Below are positions 17,747 through 27,138 of a DNA stretch of 64,000 nucleotides, piece after piece (the stretch's first letter is position 1; every line of letters starts with the position of its first letter). The translations under genes were made by a program, and so were the position numbers. Under the pieces are notes generated by a model, which made no database searches, was not told the origin of the DNA, and saw only the letters and a program-made list of their open reading frames with translations. Location of the stretch: contig OZ253494.1 in assembly GCA_965262015.1 (NCBI GenBank), forward strand, positions 1,612,001-1,676,000, given 5' to 3'. Origin of the DNA: G965262015 sp965262015. GTDB taxonomy: Bacteria > Spirochaetota > Leptospiria > Turneriellales > CBDBES01.

Positions 17747-17830
17747 ACCATATCCATGGGCATGGGCGGTAATGCATACAATTCTAATTGTAGAAGCGAT
17801 GAGAACCTACCTATTATCATTCAATAACAT

Positions 17831-18595
17831 TCACACAAGAGTTCGTTCAGTTGTGTACATGGAATTTTGGTAAATATGGATATTATCATTAAAGAAGGTA
17901 TCATCTTTACGATACAGTGCATAAATATCTTGTGCACAGAAATAAGGTTTATTTATGGAGCGAAAATATTGGTAAACTTTACGTGCTAATTCTAGGTCTT
18001 CCGTTTCGTCAATTGTAAGTCGTATAGGGTAATTGGGATAAGAACTAATTTTTAGAAACAAGGGTTGAATATTAAATTGTTCATGATACTCTTTTAAGTA
18101 GCTAGTTACATGTTCGCAATGTCTTCCACTTAGAGGTAGCCGGATTAAATTACGCAATATTTTTACTTGAATAATTTCGAATCCCATTCCCAGAGGTAAA
18201 TAACTTGGATAACTTAAATCAGGTTCTACTTGTCTCACATAATGGGTATTTTTTTCAAGCATCTTGTAATCGATAAAAGGATTATCTCCAGTTAAACGAA
18301 TTACATAATCTTTATCTTTAGCAAATTGGCTGGCTAAAATATATCGTTTTAAAACATGATAATGATCACCCTCCACATAGTGAATATCATTAGCGTCTAA
18401 AAAATCTAACAAGATTTTATTTTCATCTGTAGGTACTGCCACAATTGGTTTTTGGATTACATGACCAATTTTATGTAGTCGTAAGATAGTATGCCCCAGA
18501 ATTGTTACCCTATCATATGGAGATAGGGTTTTTAGTACCTTGCAAGGTAATCTACTAGAGGCAGTTCTTACTTGTATGATTGGATAAAATTTCAT
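17831..18595 (-). CDS. SpsF-like cytidylyltransferase
   Basis: The 254-residue nucleotidyltransferase starts with IIQVRTASSRLPCKVL, the SpsF version of the MobA/CMP-transferase loop (I..R..S.RLPGK). It continues with IVAVPTDENKILLDFL, VIRLTGDNPFID (the metal-binding D) and PIRLTIDETEDLELARKVY. SpsF proteins activate sugars for surface polysaccharide or flagellin glycosylation. It lies 3 bp after the radical SAM gene and abuts the SpsG-like gene, so the three form an operon. Confidence 0.88.
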   Translation of the reverse strand: MKFYPIIQVRTASSRLPCKVLKTLSPYDRVTILGHTILRLHKIGHVIQKPIVAVPTDENKILLDFLDANDIHYVEGDHYHVLKRYILASQFAKDKDYVIRLTGDNPFIDYKMLEKNTHYVRQVEPDLSYPSYLPLGMGFEIIQVKILRNLIRLPLSGRHCEHVTSYLKEYHEQFNIQPLFLKISSYPNYPIRLTIDETEDLELARKVYQYFRSINKPYFCAQDIYALYRKDDTFFNDNIHIYQNSMYTTERTLV

Positions 18596-18598
18596 GTT

Positions 18599-20248
18599 TT
18601 ATAGGTTAAACGTGAAATATTCATCACATTTTGCACAATCCATGATATTGGAGTACTCTTTTTTATAGTTTGAAGCGAAATCAGCACTCTGGGATTGCCA
18701 TATCGTTAGTAGGTCTTCCTTTTCTATATTGCCACGTACCTTGGTACCATGTATATCTTGTTTACAAAAAACAACATCTCCATTGGCTCGTATAAACATG
18801 TCTCGTCTCAAATGCCAGCAAGAAAAAGGTTGCAGGGGAGTCATATCCGAGACTCTCCTTTCCGGCATACTGCCTAGATAGGAATTATATTTTTGTAACA
18901 GAAAGGTAATACCATACTTCCCCGCAAAATTATAAATATCATCTACCTCATCTTGATTATCTTGTATCTTTAGCATCTGAATAATAATTTGTTTTTTATC
19001 AAAAGAAGTTTGTTCACATTGCCCTACTAGGTTTTCTATATTATTTTTAACTACTTTAAAATAGGAGGATGGTACCCCATGTATTTTACCATAGTTTTTT
19101 ATACTATTCAAGTTAACAATGATACGTAGCTTGCTAACATGTTGATGCTTGCTAATGTCCATAATCTGATTCATATAATAACCATTCGTTTCAACAATTA
19201 AGTATTTCAAGCCCTGGGTAGATAAGAGGGCATTCATGTATGTCATAATATCAGGATGTTGCAATGGTTCACCTAAGCCCCCCAAACCGATTGAAGTATC
19301 ATATAAACTATCCTCTGCTAGATATTTTTTTATTTGATTTAAAGACTTTTCAGAACATTGCATTGACTTTACATCCATGTATTCCCTAGGACAAAAAATA
19401 CAGGCGTATTCACAGTCAGATATAAGTTCAAGTTCTATGTAAGATGGGAAAGTATGCAAAATTTCTGGATTCTTATTAATAGCACGTACAATATTCAAAT
19501 AAGTCTCTGATTGGTCGACTAAACCACTGGATAAAAAAAAGCTCGTTTTTACAATAGAACGTAAGTTAGTGAGAGAAAAGTCTAGACGTAACAATCGTAA
19601 ATCTGGTTCTTCATAGTAAATTTCCACATGAAATTCAGGTATATTTTTTTCAATGTACCATGATAAAATAAAATCTCCATCCATGCCTAATTTATCTTGA
19701 GGCAGATCTTTCTTCGTGGAATACAGGTCATCTTCTTCAAAAAGGGGCGTTTGCAAAATATCTTTACCAATAAGTTTGGGGACCATCCCCGCAGGCATAT
19801 TTTCTGCAAACGAATAATCTGCCCTGTATTTATTATGAACTTCAGTTAGCTTTAAAAAAACGGTATGATCCATGAGAGCATGAAAAGAATCTAAATATGC
19901 GATGCTCTTTAAGGCCTCATTTTTTTCAAAAATTTTTTTTATTAAAGATATATTATTCTCATGATCTAAGAAAATAATATTATTTTCTTCATCCCATTTC
20001 TGTAAGGTTTTTTGTAGATGAGGATATTCAAATAAATTATTAATAGTACAATAAATCTTTTTATCCCATACAAGTAATTTATAGAGAAATTGATCAGTGA
20101 TCTTGTTGGCCTCAGATGGTGTGATGATGTGGTTGTGTACACCAGATAAAATATTTTCCCAGAGAGAGAGGGTGTCTTTTGAAGGAAAAAATAAAAAACA
20201 AAAGGGGTATTGATTTAAAGTAATAGTTGTTTCCTGCTCAGTATTCAT
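18599..20248 (-). CDS. Radical SAM/SPASM protein of the spiro-SPASM type
   Basis: The 549-residue protein has an N-terminal half (about residues 1-270) with no clear motif, possibly a sugar-nucleotide-transferase-like domain. A radical SAM domain follows, with the cluster motif CEYACIFC (CxxxCxxC) and IGLGGLGEPLQHPDI (the GGE-type SAM motif). A C-terminal SPASM-like region has CWHLRRDMFIRANGDVVFCKQD and a final CAKCDEYFTF. This layout matches the spiro-SPASM family, known mainly from spirochaetes next to SpsF/SpsG-like genes, as here. The substrate is not known. It is the first gene of the three-gene operon. Confidence 0.85.
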   Translation of the reverse strand: MNTEQETTITLNQYPFCFLFFPSKDTLSLWENILSGVHNHIITPSEANKITDQFLYKLLVWDKKIYCTINNLFEYPHLQKTLQKWDEENNIIFLDHENNISLIKKIFEKNEALKSIAYLDSFHALMDHTVFLKLTEVHNKYRADYSFAENMPAGMVPKLIGKDILQTPLFEEDDLYSTKKDLPQDKLGMDGDFILSWYIEKNIPEFHVEIYYEEPDLRLLRLDFSLTNLRSIVKTSFFLSSGLVDQSETYLNIVRAINKNPEILHTFPSYIELELISDCEYACIFCPREYMDVKSMQCSEKSLNQIKKYLAEDSLYDTSIGLGGLGEPLQHPDIMTYMNALLSTQGLKYLIVETNGYYMNQIMDISKHQHVSKLRIIVNLNSIKNYGKIHGVPSSYFKVVKNNIENLVGQCEQTSFDKKQIIIQMLKIQDNQDEVDDIYNFAGKYGITFLLQKYNSYLGSMPERRVSDMTPLQPFSCWHLRRDMFIRANGDVVFCKQDIHGTKVRGNIEKEDLLTIWQSQSADFASNYKKEYSNIMDCAKCDEYFTFNL

Positions 20249-20306
20249 AACGTACCAGTCGCTACGGGTATCGGCTTGATTGTTTAATGAGTAAGCGTAT
20301 TTTTAT

Positions 20307-20327
20307 CCTGCACTCACAAAGTGCAGG
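20307..20327 (+). other. Hairpin in the leader of the OmpL47-like gene
   Basis: CCTGCACT pairs with AGTGCAGG around CACAA, an 8-bp perfect stem about 90 bp before the start codon of the OmpL47-like gene. It lies in the divergent spacer with the radical SAM gene. No T-run follows on either strand, so it is more likely a leader structure or operator than a terminator. Confidence 0.4.
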
Positions 20328-20418
20328 GTTGGAGGAGAATTATATTTATAAAATATAGTTGACTTGCAGAATAGGAGTACACATAGAAACACGTCGTTGT
20401 TACTTGGAGGTTCTCGCA

Positions 20419-21696
20419 ATGTATTCAAAAAAAATAAGTTTTCAATTAGCTATTTTTATCTTTCTGCTTGTATGTTTTTCTATCAGTGGACAAGAGGGTG
20501 ATAATCTTGATGCTACAGTAGCACCGCAAGGTGGTGTAAATACTGCTCAACAGCCAGCAATTAAATCACCAGTAAATCCTCCAAACCAGGTGGCACCGCA
20601 AGGTGGTGTAAATACTACTCAACAACGGTATGGTGATGTTAATACAGTGAATCGGCAGAGTAGTCGTTTTAGTCGGCCTGATCCAGTGACACAGCCTACG
20701 GCTGCAGCCTATACTAGCATTAATTCTGCTACATTCATCACAGAGAGGCCAAGTGATATAAAGTTGGATAAGAATAGCCCATCTTTTTTCTCAGATGGCT
20801 ATGTTACCTATGCACGTCCAACTACCAAGATCAAACTATCCTCTTCCGACAGTATCTCTGCTCCTTCAAATATGGAGTACAAGGTAGATGAAGGTAGCTA
20901 TCTTTCGTATAAAGGACCTTTCGTCGTACCAACAGAGGGTATTCATCAGGTTTTTTATCGTTCCTACGATATCGTTGGTAATCTAGAGTTTGCCAATGTT
21001 ATTTCTGTTATTGTTGATGTTACAGGGCCATCATTAAGTCTGTCTACAAATGTTCCTTTCATGGTAATTAATAAAAAAATATTTGTACCTGTCAAAAAGC
21101 CACCTTTGTTACATATCAAGGCATTTGATCAGTATTCTGGTGTTCTACGCATTGAATACTCGCTAAATGGCGGAGAATTTCAGGAGTACAAGGAACCTCT
21201 TCCTCTCGAGGGGGGTTATGTTATTGAGTATAGAGGTATAGATAATATTGGTAATGTTTCTAGTACTAAAAAAATAGTTGTTAGTTCTGATGCCATTCCG
21301 CCAAGTCCTAAGATAGGATTCTCGAATAATCTTATAAAATCCAATGATAACGAGTATGCCACGAAGACAACAAAAGTAGTTGTAAATGCCCAAGACAATG
21401 CAGGAGGTTCTGGGGTGGCTGCTATTTATATCAAGCATGATTCTGGTGAACCATTTCAACCTTATACAGAGCCTGTCTTACTGGGTCGAGAAGGAGTGCA
21501 TAACATTGAAGTTAAAGCAGTGGATCGTGTGGGTAATGAGTCAGCAATTGTTTCTAGGAAAGTTATTGTAGATCCATTTCCTCCAAGAACTAATTTAGAG
21601 TTCATTTCTGATGTTAAAGCTATTCCTTCCACAAACAGTAGTCCTAAGGATGCTGGTAAGTCAGAATCTGTTTCTGATAACTCGGACAACAACTGA
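20419..21696 (+). CDS. Secreted OmpL47-type beta-domain repeat protein
   Basis: The start at 20419 is set by GGAGG 8 nt upstream; an upstream TTG-initiated extension lacks one. The 425-residue protein has a signal peptide (ISFQLAIFIFLLVCFSISG), then a Pro/Gln/Asn-rich linker with a repeated APQGGVNT motif (24-bp DNA repeat near 20521 and 20592). Three OmpL47-like modules follow, each ending in a YR..D..GN or VKAVDRVGN signature (YRSYDIVGNLE, YRGIDNIGNVS, VKAVDRVGNES) and a DxxxP boundary. Such modules occur in surface or envelope proteins of Leptospira and Treponema. It heads the series OmpL47-cyclase-FecR-PAP2-peptidase. Confidence 0.82.
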   Translation: MYSKKISFQLAIFIFLLVCFSISGQEGDNLDATVAPQGGVNTAQQPAIKSPVNPPNQVAPQGGVNTTQQRYGDVNTVNRQSSRFSRPDPVTQPTAAAYTSINSATFITERPSDIKLDKNSPSFFSDGYVTYARPTTKIKLSSSDSISAPSNMEYKVDEGSYLSYKGPFVVPTEGIHQVFYRSYDIVGNLEFANVISVIVDVTGPSLSLSTNVPFMVINKKIFVPVKKPPLLHIKAFDQYSGVLRIEYSLNGGEFQEYKEPLPLEGGYVIEYRGIDNIGNVSSTKKIVVSSDAIPPSPKIGFSNNLIKSNDNEYATKTTKVVVNAQDNAGGSGVAAIYIKHDSGEPFQPYTEPVLLGREGVHNIEVKAVDRVGNESAIVSRKVIVDPFPPRTNLEFISDVKAIPSTNSSPKDAGKSESVSDNSDNN

Positions 21697-21770
21697 TATT
21701 AACGAATTTTATTATGTCTTTCCTCTGTGTAAGCCCTCAGTCACACTCTTAAAATAAGGAGATGTTTATT

Positions 21771-23615
21771 GTGTCGTTCATTAAGGGTATTTTTTTAAAT
21801 TTATACCGCTATATAGTCTCGGGTATTCGACATAAGCTGATATTAATTATATCAGCTGTACTTATTACCAGTATCTTCATACTAATTTATATCTCTCTTT
21901 TTATATTCGAAGATAATATGACAAATATGATTATCTTTCTCCACTCGAAGGCAACCAGTTCCCTTTCAGAAAAAGTAACTTTTGAATTAGAATCTTATGT
22001 AGAGAGTCTAGATAAATTAGCTACTACTAAGAGTGCTTCAGCATTATTCTCAGAGGAACAGTATTCGTCTTTCGTCTATGTCGCTGATCTTGAAAATATC
22101 AATGGCAGTTTACGTACTAGGAGTTCTGTGCGTAATGAAAGTAAGATAGAGGAGCTGGGTATAGAAGGGTTGAATAATCGTATTAGTAAAGTGATAGCTA
22201 GTGTTGCTAGCATTAAGCAAAACAATACAAGTTCACTTTATAATATTACAGAAGAGATGGGAAAACCATTATGGCTATTGGTTATCTCACAGAAAAATAA
22301 ATTTTTTGTTGGTTTATTAGAATTAAATAGTCTTTTGCGTTCCTTTAATACGGCAGGGAGTGTGTCTTATACTTCTTTCCTGGTGAATATAGATGGTGAT
22401 GTAATATTACATCCTAATCACAACTTTCTTCAGACAAAAACTAATTTTCTTAAGCATCCTGTGGTTTCAAAAATGTATTCAGGTGGTCAAAGTAATGGTG
22501 TCCTAAGGTTTACATATGTAGATAATGAGAAAAGCTTTGGTGCTTTTGAGCGAATTAACAGCTTAGGCGTGGGGATTGTTTCCGTCATACCCGAGAGTCT
22601 TGCCTTGGAAGGTGTTCAGGTAGTCCGTGTAGGTTCATTTTTGATATCAATGGTTATTCTGTCTCTTGCTATTATCGTGATCTATTTTTTCTCCTCCACG
22701 TTAACTAAACCCATTTTACATCTTGTGGAAGCTAGTGAGAGGATTGCTCAAGGAGATATTTCTTCTCGCCTAAGCGTGGATTCTAAAGATGAGTTAGGAG
22801 TTTTGACGCGTGCATTTAATAGTATGTCTCAGGGTTTACAAGAGCGTGAACAGTTGAAAGGTGCATTGGGTAAGTTTGTTAATGAGGAAATTGCTAACCA
22901 GGCTCTTAAAGGTGAACTTTCTCTTGGTGGACAGCGCAATCTTGCAACTATTTTCTTCTCCGATATTCGTGGCTTTACTGCTATTTCAGAGAAACTAGAT
23001 CCAGAAGGGGTAGTTGAATTTTTAAATGAATATATGACCATTATGGTGGGTATTATACATGAATCGGGTGGTGTAGTGGATAAATTTATTGGAGATGCCA
23101 TTATGGCAATATGGGGTACACCAGTATCTAAAGGTAATGACGTAGAGCGTTGTCTTGATGCCACCTTAAAAATGCGTTATAGTTTGATTAAGTTTAATCG
23201 AAAACGGTTAGCCAAGAAAGAATTTCCTATCCTCATTGGCTGTGGTATTAATACAGGTGATGTTTTATCGGGTCAGATTGGTTCACCTGAACGCCTAGAG
23301 TATACGGTAATAGGTGATGCAGTAAATACCGCTTCTAGAATTGAGGCACTATGTAAACCATTTGCTGTTGATATTATTATTACAGAAAATACTTATAATG
23401 TTGTCCAAGGTAAATATGAAGTTTTGCCTATGCAAAAAGTAAATGTCAAAGGAAAGGGTGTCGCCTTACAGGTGTATGCCCTACTAGGTAAGAAGAATGA
23501 TCCTAAAACCCCAAAAAGTTTACCAGAGTTACGTAGGCTTGTTGGTATTAATTGGCGGCCAAGTTTAGTAGCTTCTGAGGAAAAAAAATACTCTGCAGCT
23601 AAATCTAAGAAATAG
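21771..23615 (+). CDS. Membrane adenylate cyclase with sensor domain and HAMP
   Basis: AAGGAG at 21756-21761 abuts an ATG at 21762 but is ideally spaced from GTG at 21771, so GTG is chosen (614 residues). Order: membrane segment (about 20-42), a ~240-residue extracytoplasmic sensor region (Cache-like by position and length), a second membrane segment (about 285-307), HAMP (about 308-360) and a class III cyclase domain. Both metal-binding aspartates are present (FSDIRGFT, Asp398; FIGDAIMAIWG, Asp442), as are GINTGDVLSGQIG and the VNTASRIE region with the transition-state Asn and Arg. It should be catalytically active and make cAMP in response to an envelope signal. Confidence 0.92.
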   Translation: MSFIKGIFLNLYRYIVSGIRHKLILIISAVLITSIFILIYISLFIFEDNMTNMIIFLHSKATSSLSEKVTFELESYVESLDKLATTKSASALFSEEQYSSFVYVADLENINGSLRTRSSVRNESKIEELGIEGLNNRISKVIASVASIKQNNTSSLYNITEEMGKPLWLLVISQKNKFFVGLLELNSLLRSFNTAGSVSYTSFLVNIDGDVILHPNHNFLQTKTNFLKHPVVSKMYSGGQSNGVLRFTYVDNEKSFGAFERINSLGVGIVSVIPESLALEGVQVVRVGSFLISMVILSLAIIVIYFFSSTLTKPILHLVEASERIAQGDISSRLSVDSKDELGVLTRAFNSMSQGLQEREQLKGALGKFVNEEIANQALKGELSLGGQRNLATIFFSDIRGFTAISEKLDPEGVVEFLNEYMTIMVGIIHESGGVVDKFIGDAIMAIWGTPVSKGNDVERCLDATLKMRYSLIKFNRKRLAKKEFPILIGCGINTGDVLSGQIGSPERLEYTVIGDAVNTASRIEALCKPFAVDIIITENTYNVVQGKYEVLPMQKVNVKGKGVALQVYALLGKKNDPKTPKSLPELRRLVGINWRPSLVASEEKKYSAAKSKK

Positions 23616-23625
23616 ATAGTTTTGT

Positions 23626-25164
23626 GTGAAGCTTGTTTTTTTTAAAATAACTTTAGCTGACTTTATAGTTACAAGTGCATTGGTTGCTAATGCACTTTGT
23701 TTTAGTATCCTTACCTATTCTCATTTTCATCGTAGAACTACTCGTATCTCTAACAGTGCTCCAATAGGAGTTATGAATTATAAATTTAATGTAGTTTTAC
23801 GGAAATACGAAGGAAGATTTATTTGGGATACTCTTGAAGCAACAAGTGATATATATTTAAATGACTTTATTTTAACAAAAGATCGATCTGATGCTGTTAT
23901 TAGTCTACATTCAGGGGTAAAAATTTTTTTAGATCCAAATAGCTTGATTAAACTTGAAATTATTGATAATAATCTCTCTCTTTTATTATCTGAAGGTGTT
24001 ATGCGAGTTAATGCCAATTCATCTGATAATGCAATGATGGTACGTACAGCGACTGGAGTAGCTACAGAAGTCAATAATGTCAACGCTACTTTTACCCAAA
24101 CAGAAGAAGGTTCAAATGTATTTGTTAAAAGTGGTCATCTTACAATAGGTGATAAAGAAATAGATGCTAATAAGGTATTACAGTTAGGTGTAGATGGTAA
24201 ATGGAGAATGCTAAAAGTTGATATAGTAGATCTATATCCTCAAGATGGTTTGTTATTATTAACAGAGAAGCAAATTAAAACTATTAACTTAAAATGGGAA
24301 ACTAAAGTAAATGTATCAAAATTTACTGTTGTTTTATCTAGAGAACCTACTTTTACCCAAAAAAAGACATATAACGTTCAAGGTAAACAAAATTTATCTA
24401 TTTCCTTGAAAGAAGGTACTTGGTACTGGCAAATCATTAGTAGGGGCACTAAGAAGGAATATATATCTGTTAAGCAATCTTTTACTCTTCAATTATATCG
24501 TTCTCCCTTGTTCTTATATCCTCAAGAGAATACATTAATTCCTGCTAAGGAGGGAGATCCTATTGTTTTTAAGTGGGATAGTAAAGATAATAGCAAGATT
24601 GGGTTTAATGTAGCAGAGGATAAAGGCTTTAAAAAAATTGTTATCTCTAAAATACTTACAGGTAATACATATTCTACAACGAAACTAAAAAAAGGTACTT
24701 ATTATTGGCGTGTTCAACCAGATTATCAGAAAAAATTTATTCTAGACAAAAGTGTTGAAGCTCAACAGAAAGCTAAAAAGAATTATTTTGTTGTTAATGC
24801 AGATATAAAATTCCTGAAAAAACCTTCTAATTTAAAACCTCGGTCAGTACAGTGGCTTTATCCAGGCCTAAAGCAGGATATTAATTTCTTGTGGAATTCT
24901 GTACCAGGAACACGGTATTATAAGGTTTCTATCTTTATTGATAACACTAGAAAACCTATAGTCACTAAAAATGTACAAAGTAATTTTTTCTCTTACCCTG
25001 TTGATTGGACAACAAAATTTATTTATTGGACTGTGCAGGCCCATACGGTTAATAAAGACAAGCTTACTTTATCATCAAAAGTTGCTAGTGCTAAAGCAAA
25101 AATTAAATATAAAATACCATTAGCCCCTAAAGTTATTGCATCAACTTATAGGTCACTAGATTGA
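23626..25164 (+). CDS. FecR-domain protein with C-terminal beta repeats
   Basis: GTG start 10 bp after the cyclase stop. The 512-residue protein has an N-terminal membrane anchor (about residues 10-32), a FecR-like domain (about 60-175; LTKDRSDAVISLHSGVKIFLDPNSLIKLE, then LLLSEGVMRVNA and a VRTATGVATEV segment) and several beta-sandwich modules marked by GTWYWQI, GTYYWRVQP and FIYWTVQA. Treponemes have comparable FecR proteins beside a cyclase gene (recalled, not searched). Probably an envelope protein working with the upstream cyclase; no enzymatic motif. Confidence 0.82.
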   Translation: MKLVFFKITLADFIVTSALVANALCFSILTYSHFHRRTTRISNSAPIGVMNYKFNVVLRKYEGRFIWDTLEATSDIYLNDFILTKDRSDAVISLHSGVKIFLDPNSLIKLEIIDNNLSLLLSEGVMRVNANSSDNAMMVRTATGVATEVNNVNATFTQTEEGSNVFVKSGHLTIGDKEIDANKVLQLGVDGKWRMLKVDIVDLYPQDGLLLLTEKQIKTINLKWETKVNVSKFTVVLSREPTFTQKKTYNVQGKQNLSISLKEGTWYWQIISRGTKKEYISVKQSFTLQLYRSPLFLYPQENTLIPAKEGDPIVFKWDSKDNSKIGFNVAEDKGFKKIVISKILTGNTYSTTKLKKGTYYWRVQPDYQKKFILDKSVEAQQKAKKNYFVVNADIKFLKKPSNLKPRSVQWLYPGLKQDINFLWNSVPGTRYYKVSIFIDNTRKPIVTKNVQSNFFSYPVDWTTKFIYWTVQAHTVNKDKLTLSSKVASAKAKIKYKIPLAPKVIASTYRSLD

Positions 25165-25165
25165 C

Positions 25166-25993
25166 GTGCTAGTCAATACATTCCTATCTCGCTTTCTACA
25201 TACTTTATCACTTATTGCTTGCTTTTGTTTCTTTGTTTGTATCTTACGTGTACTTCAATACTATGATCATCAGATTCTAATATTCTTAAATATTCAAGAG
25301 GCTAAGATTTTAATTAGCGATATATTACATACAATCTATTTGATAACTAGTCCCATAGCTTTCTTGATTATTCTTAGTCTCGTTTATAAATTTTATAAAA
25401 AATATTATTTATCTGCTCTTGCTAGTCTTGTATTGTCTAGTATAATAGTTATATTACTCAAATCATATTTTTCTGTTCCTAGGCCTTATGTTCAAATAAA
25501 AAATATTATTATTCTTGGTTCTCATGCAACAAGCTATTCCTTTCCTTCTGGGCACGCTAGTATTTCCATGCTACTATGTTATTTTTTTATGTCTTATAGA
25601 TGGCAACAGTCTATCTTGTCTTTTATTATCTGTATCTTTTTAGCCATGTGCTTAGGAGCGACAAGAGTAGTAGGAGGTATTCATTTTATGTCAGATGTGT
25701 GGGCTGGGATATGGATAGGCGGATTTTCTTTCTATGTATCTTTTCTAATTATTAATTATTTAAAAGATAATTATCAAAAATATATGCTTATAAAATGGCT
25801 ATTCTCTAATAAAATACAATATTATGGTTCTCTAGTTATAGGTTTGTTTGCTTGCATTGTTATGTATGCTCTTCCTCCAGTTATATTTTTTAATCAATCA
25901 CTTTATATTATTTATTTAGGGATATTGGGTTTTATAAGTGCCTATTTTTTGATACAACTATTAACTTCAATATATTATGAAATTAACAGTTAA
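25166..25993 (+). CDS. PAP2-family lipid phosphatase
   Basis: Polytopic 275-residue protein with a GTG start directly after the FecR gene. All three phosphatase motifs are present: KSYFSVPRP (KxxxxxxRP), SFPSGHAS (PSGH) and TRVVGGIHFMSDV (usually SRxxxxxHxxxD; Thr replaces Ser). Expected to dephosphorylate undecaprenyl pyrophosphate or a phospholipid at the outer face of the inner membrane. Its last 17 bp overlap the next gene. Confidence 0.88.
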   Translation: MLVNTFLSRFLHTLSLIACFCFFVCILRVLQYYDHQILIFLNIQEAKILISDILHTIYLITSPIAFLIILSLVYKFYKKYYLSALASLVLSSIIVILLKSYFSVPRPYVQIKNIIILGSHATSYSFPSGHASISMLLCYFFMSYRWQQSILSFIICIFLAMCLGATRVVGGIHFMSDVWAGIWIGGFSFYVSFLIINYLKDNYQKYMLIKWLFSNKIQYYGSLVIGLFACIVMYALPPVIFFNQSLYIIYLGILGFISAYFLIQLLTSIYYEINS

Positions 25994-27134
25994 ACACTTT
26001 TTACTCTTATCTGGTTTTTTAATTTTTCTTTTAACTGTATTGTTTTTTGGACACTGGTGTGGATATCTTTATCATTTAAGTAAACATCAAGTTAATATTT
26101 ATTTAAATACCTTTAGTGTAGATGAGGTAGTACAGCACAATAAAGACAAATATAGGTTAAAAATAAATCTTAAAAATCAGTCTAATATGCCTATGCTTAA
26201 TAAAGAACAAGTACGAAAAATTGAAGTAGTTCAATCTGTAAAAAAGTTTGCAATGAAAAAATATAATCTTCCTTTAAGTAGAAGTTATAAAAAATTTATT
26301 AATCTTGAGCGTCAAGAGTTAGGTTGGAGTTTATTAGTTGCTTATCCATTAAAATTACAATTAAAAACTTTTTATTTTCCATTTATTGGTTCTTTTTCGT
26401 ATCTTAGTTTTTTTAATTTAAATCTATTGAGAAGGTGGATAAAAAAGTTTCAAAAAGAACAATTTGACGTGTCTTACTATACAATTGGAGGGTATTCCAC
26501 ACTGGGATATTTAGATGATCCTATTTTTTCCACTTATCTTTATCAATCAGAGTATAGACTCGCTAATTTAATTTTTCATGAAATAGCACATGAAAAACTT
26601 TATTTTACTGCTGATACCATGTTCTCAGAAGCTTTGGCCTCATATATTGCTGCTGTACTTGTAAAACAATATTATAAAAACAATATAGACTACCAAACAT
26701 ATAGTATTCAAAATAAAATACGCCAAAGAGAATATCAACAATTTGTCTTTCTGCTCAATAAAAATATGAAAGCACTAAATAAAATCTTTCAGTCTAAACT
26801 TTCTACTAAATTAAAAATAGATCAAAAGAAAATAGCGTATCAAAAATTTCAAAAACAACTCCAAAATTTAAATCATAAATTTAAATTTTTTAAATTAGAT
26901 GCTCTACTCAGAAAAAATATACTTAATAATGCTCTCTTACTAGGTTATCACAGCTATAATCCAAGACATGATTCTTTTGATATAGTACTTAATTCAATCT
27001 GTAAAGGTAGTGTTGCATGTTGGTTTAATGAAATAAAGCGTTTGCAAAACTGCACAAACCAGGATAGACAAAAATTTATAGATCTAACCTATAACTGGTC
27101 ATTTCTAGAGAATTCTTGTCTATCTGACCCATAA
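25977..27134 (+). CDS. Putative zinc aminopeptidase (COG4324-like), membrane or lipid anchored
   Basis: The 385-residue protein has an N-terminal hydrophobic segment ending FFGHWCGYLYHLSKHQVNI. In COG4324 proteins this region is a lipoprotein signal with the form GCxxxGY; here the lipobox is degenerate and the Cys is retained. The zinc motif is HEIAHEKLYF (His201, Glu202, His205), followed by SEALASYIAA, whose Glu is the expected third ligand. LGYLDDPIFST also fits the family. Substrate unknown. It closes the + strand series begun at 20419 and is convergent with fusA. Confidence 0.8.
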   Translation: MKLTVKHFLLLSGFLIFLLTVLFFGHWCGYLYHLSKHQVNIYLNTFSVDEVVQHNKDKYRLKINLKNQSNMPMLNKEQVRKIEVVQSVKKFAMKKYNLPLSRSYKKFINLERQELGWSLLVAYPLKLQLKTFYFPFIGSFSYLSFFNLNLLRRWIKKFQKEQFDVSYYTIGGYSTLGYLDDPIFSTYLYQSEYRLANLIFHEIAHEKLYFTADTMFSEALASYIAAVLVKQYYKNNIDYQTYSIQNKIRQREYQQFVFLLNKNMKALNKIFQSKLSTKLKIDQKKIAYQKFQKQLQNLNHKFKFFKLDALLRKNILNNALLLGYHSYNPRHDSFDIVLNSICKGSVACWFNEIKRLQNCTNQDRQKFIDLTYNWSFLENSCLSDP

Positions 27135-27138
27135 ATTA

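Noticed and set aside
17670..17873. 67-codon plus-strand ORF across the SpsF/SpsG junction
   Set aside because: Antisense to the conserved SpsF and SpsG coding frames, with no family resemblance.
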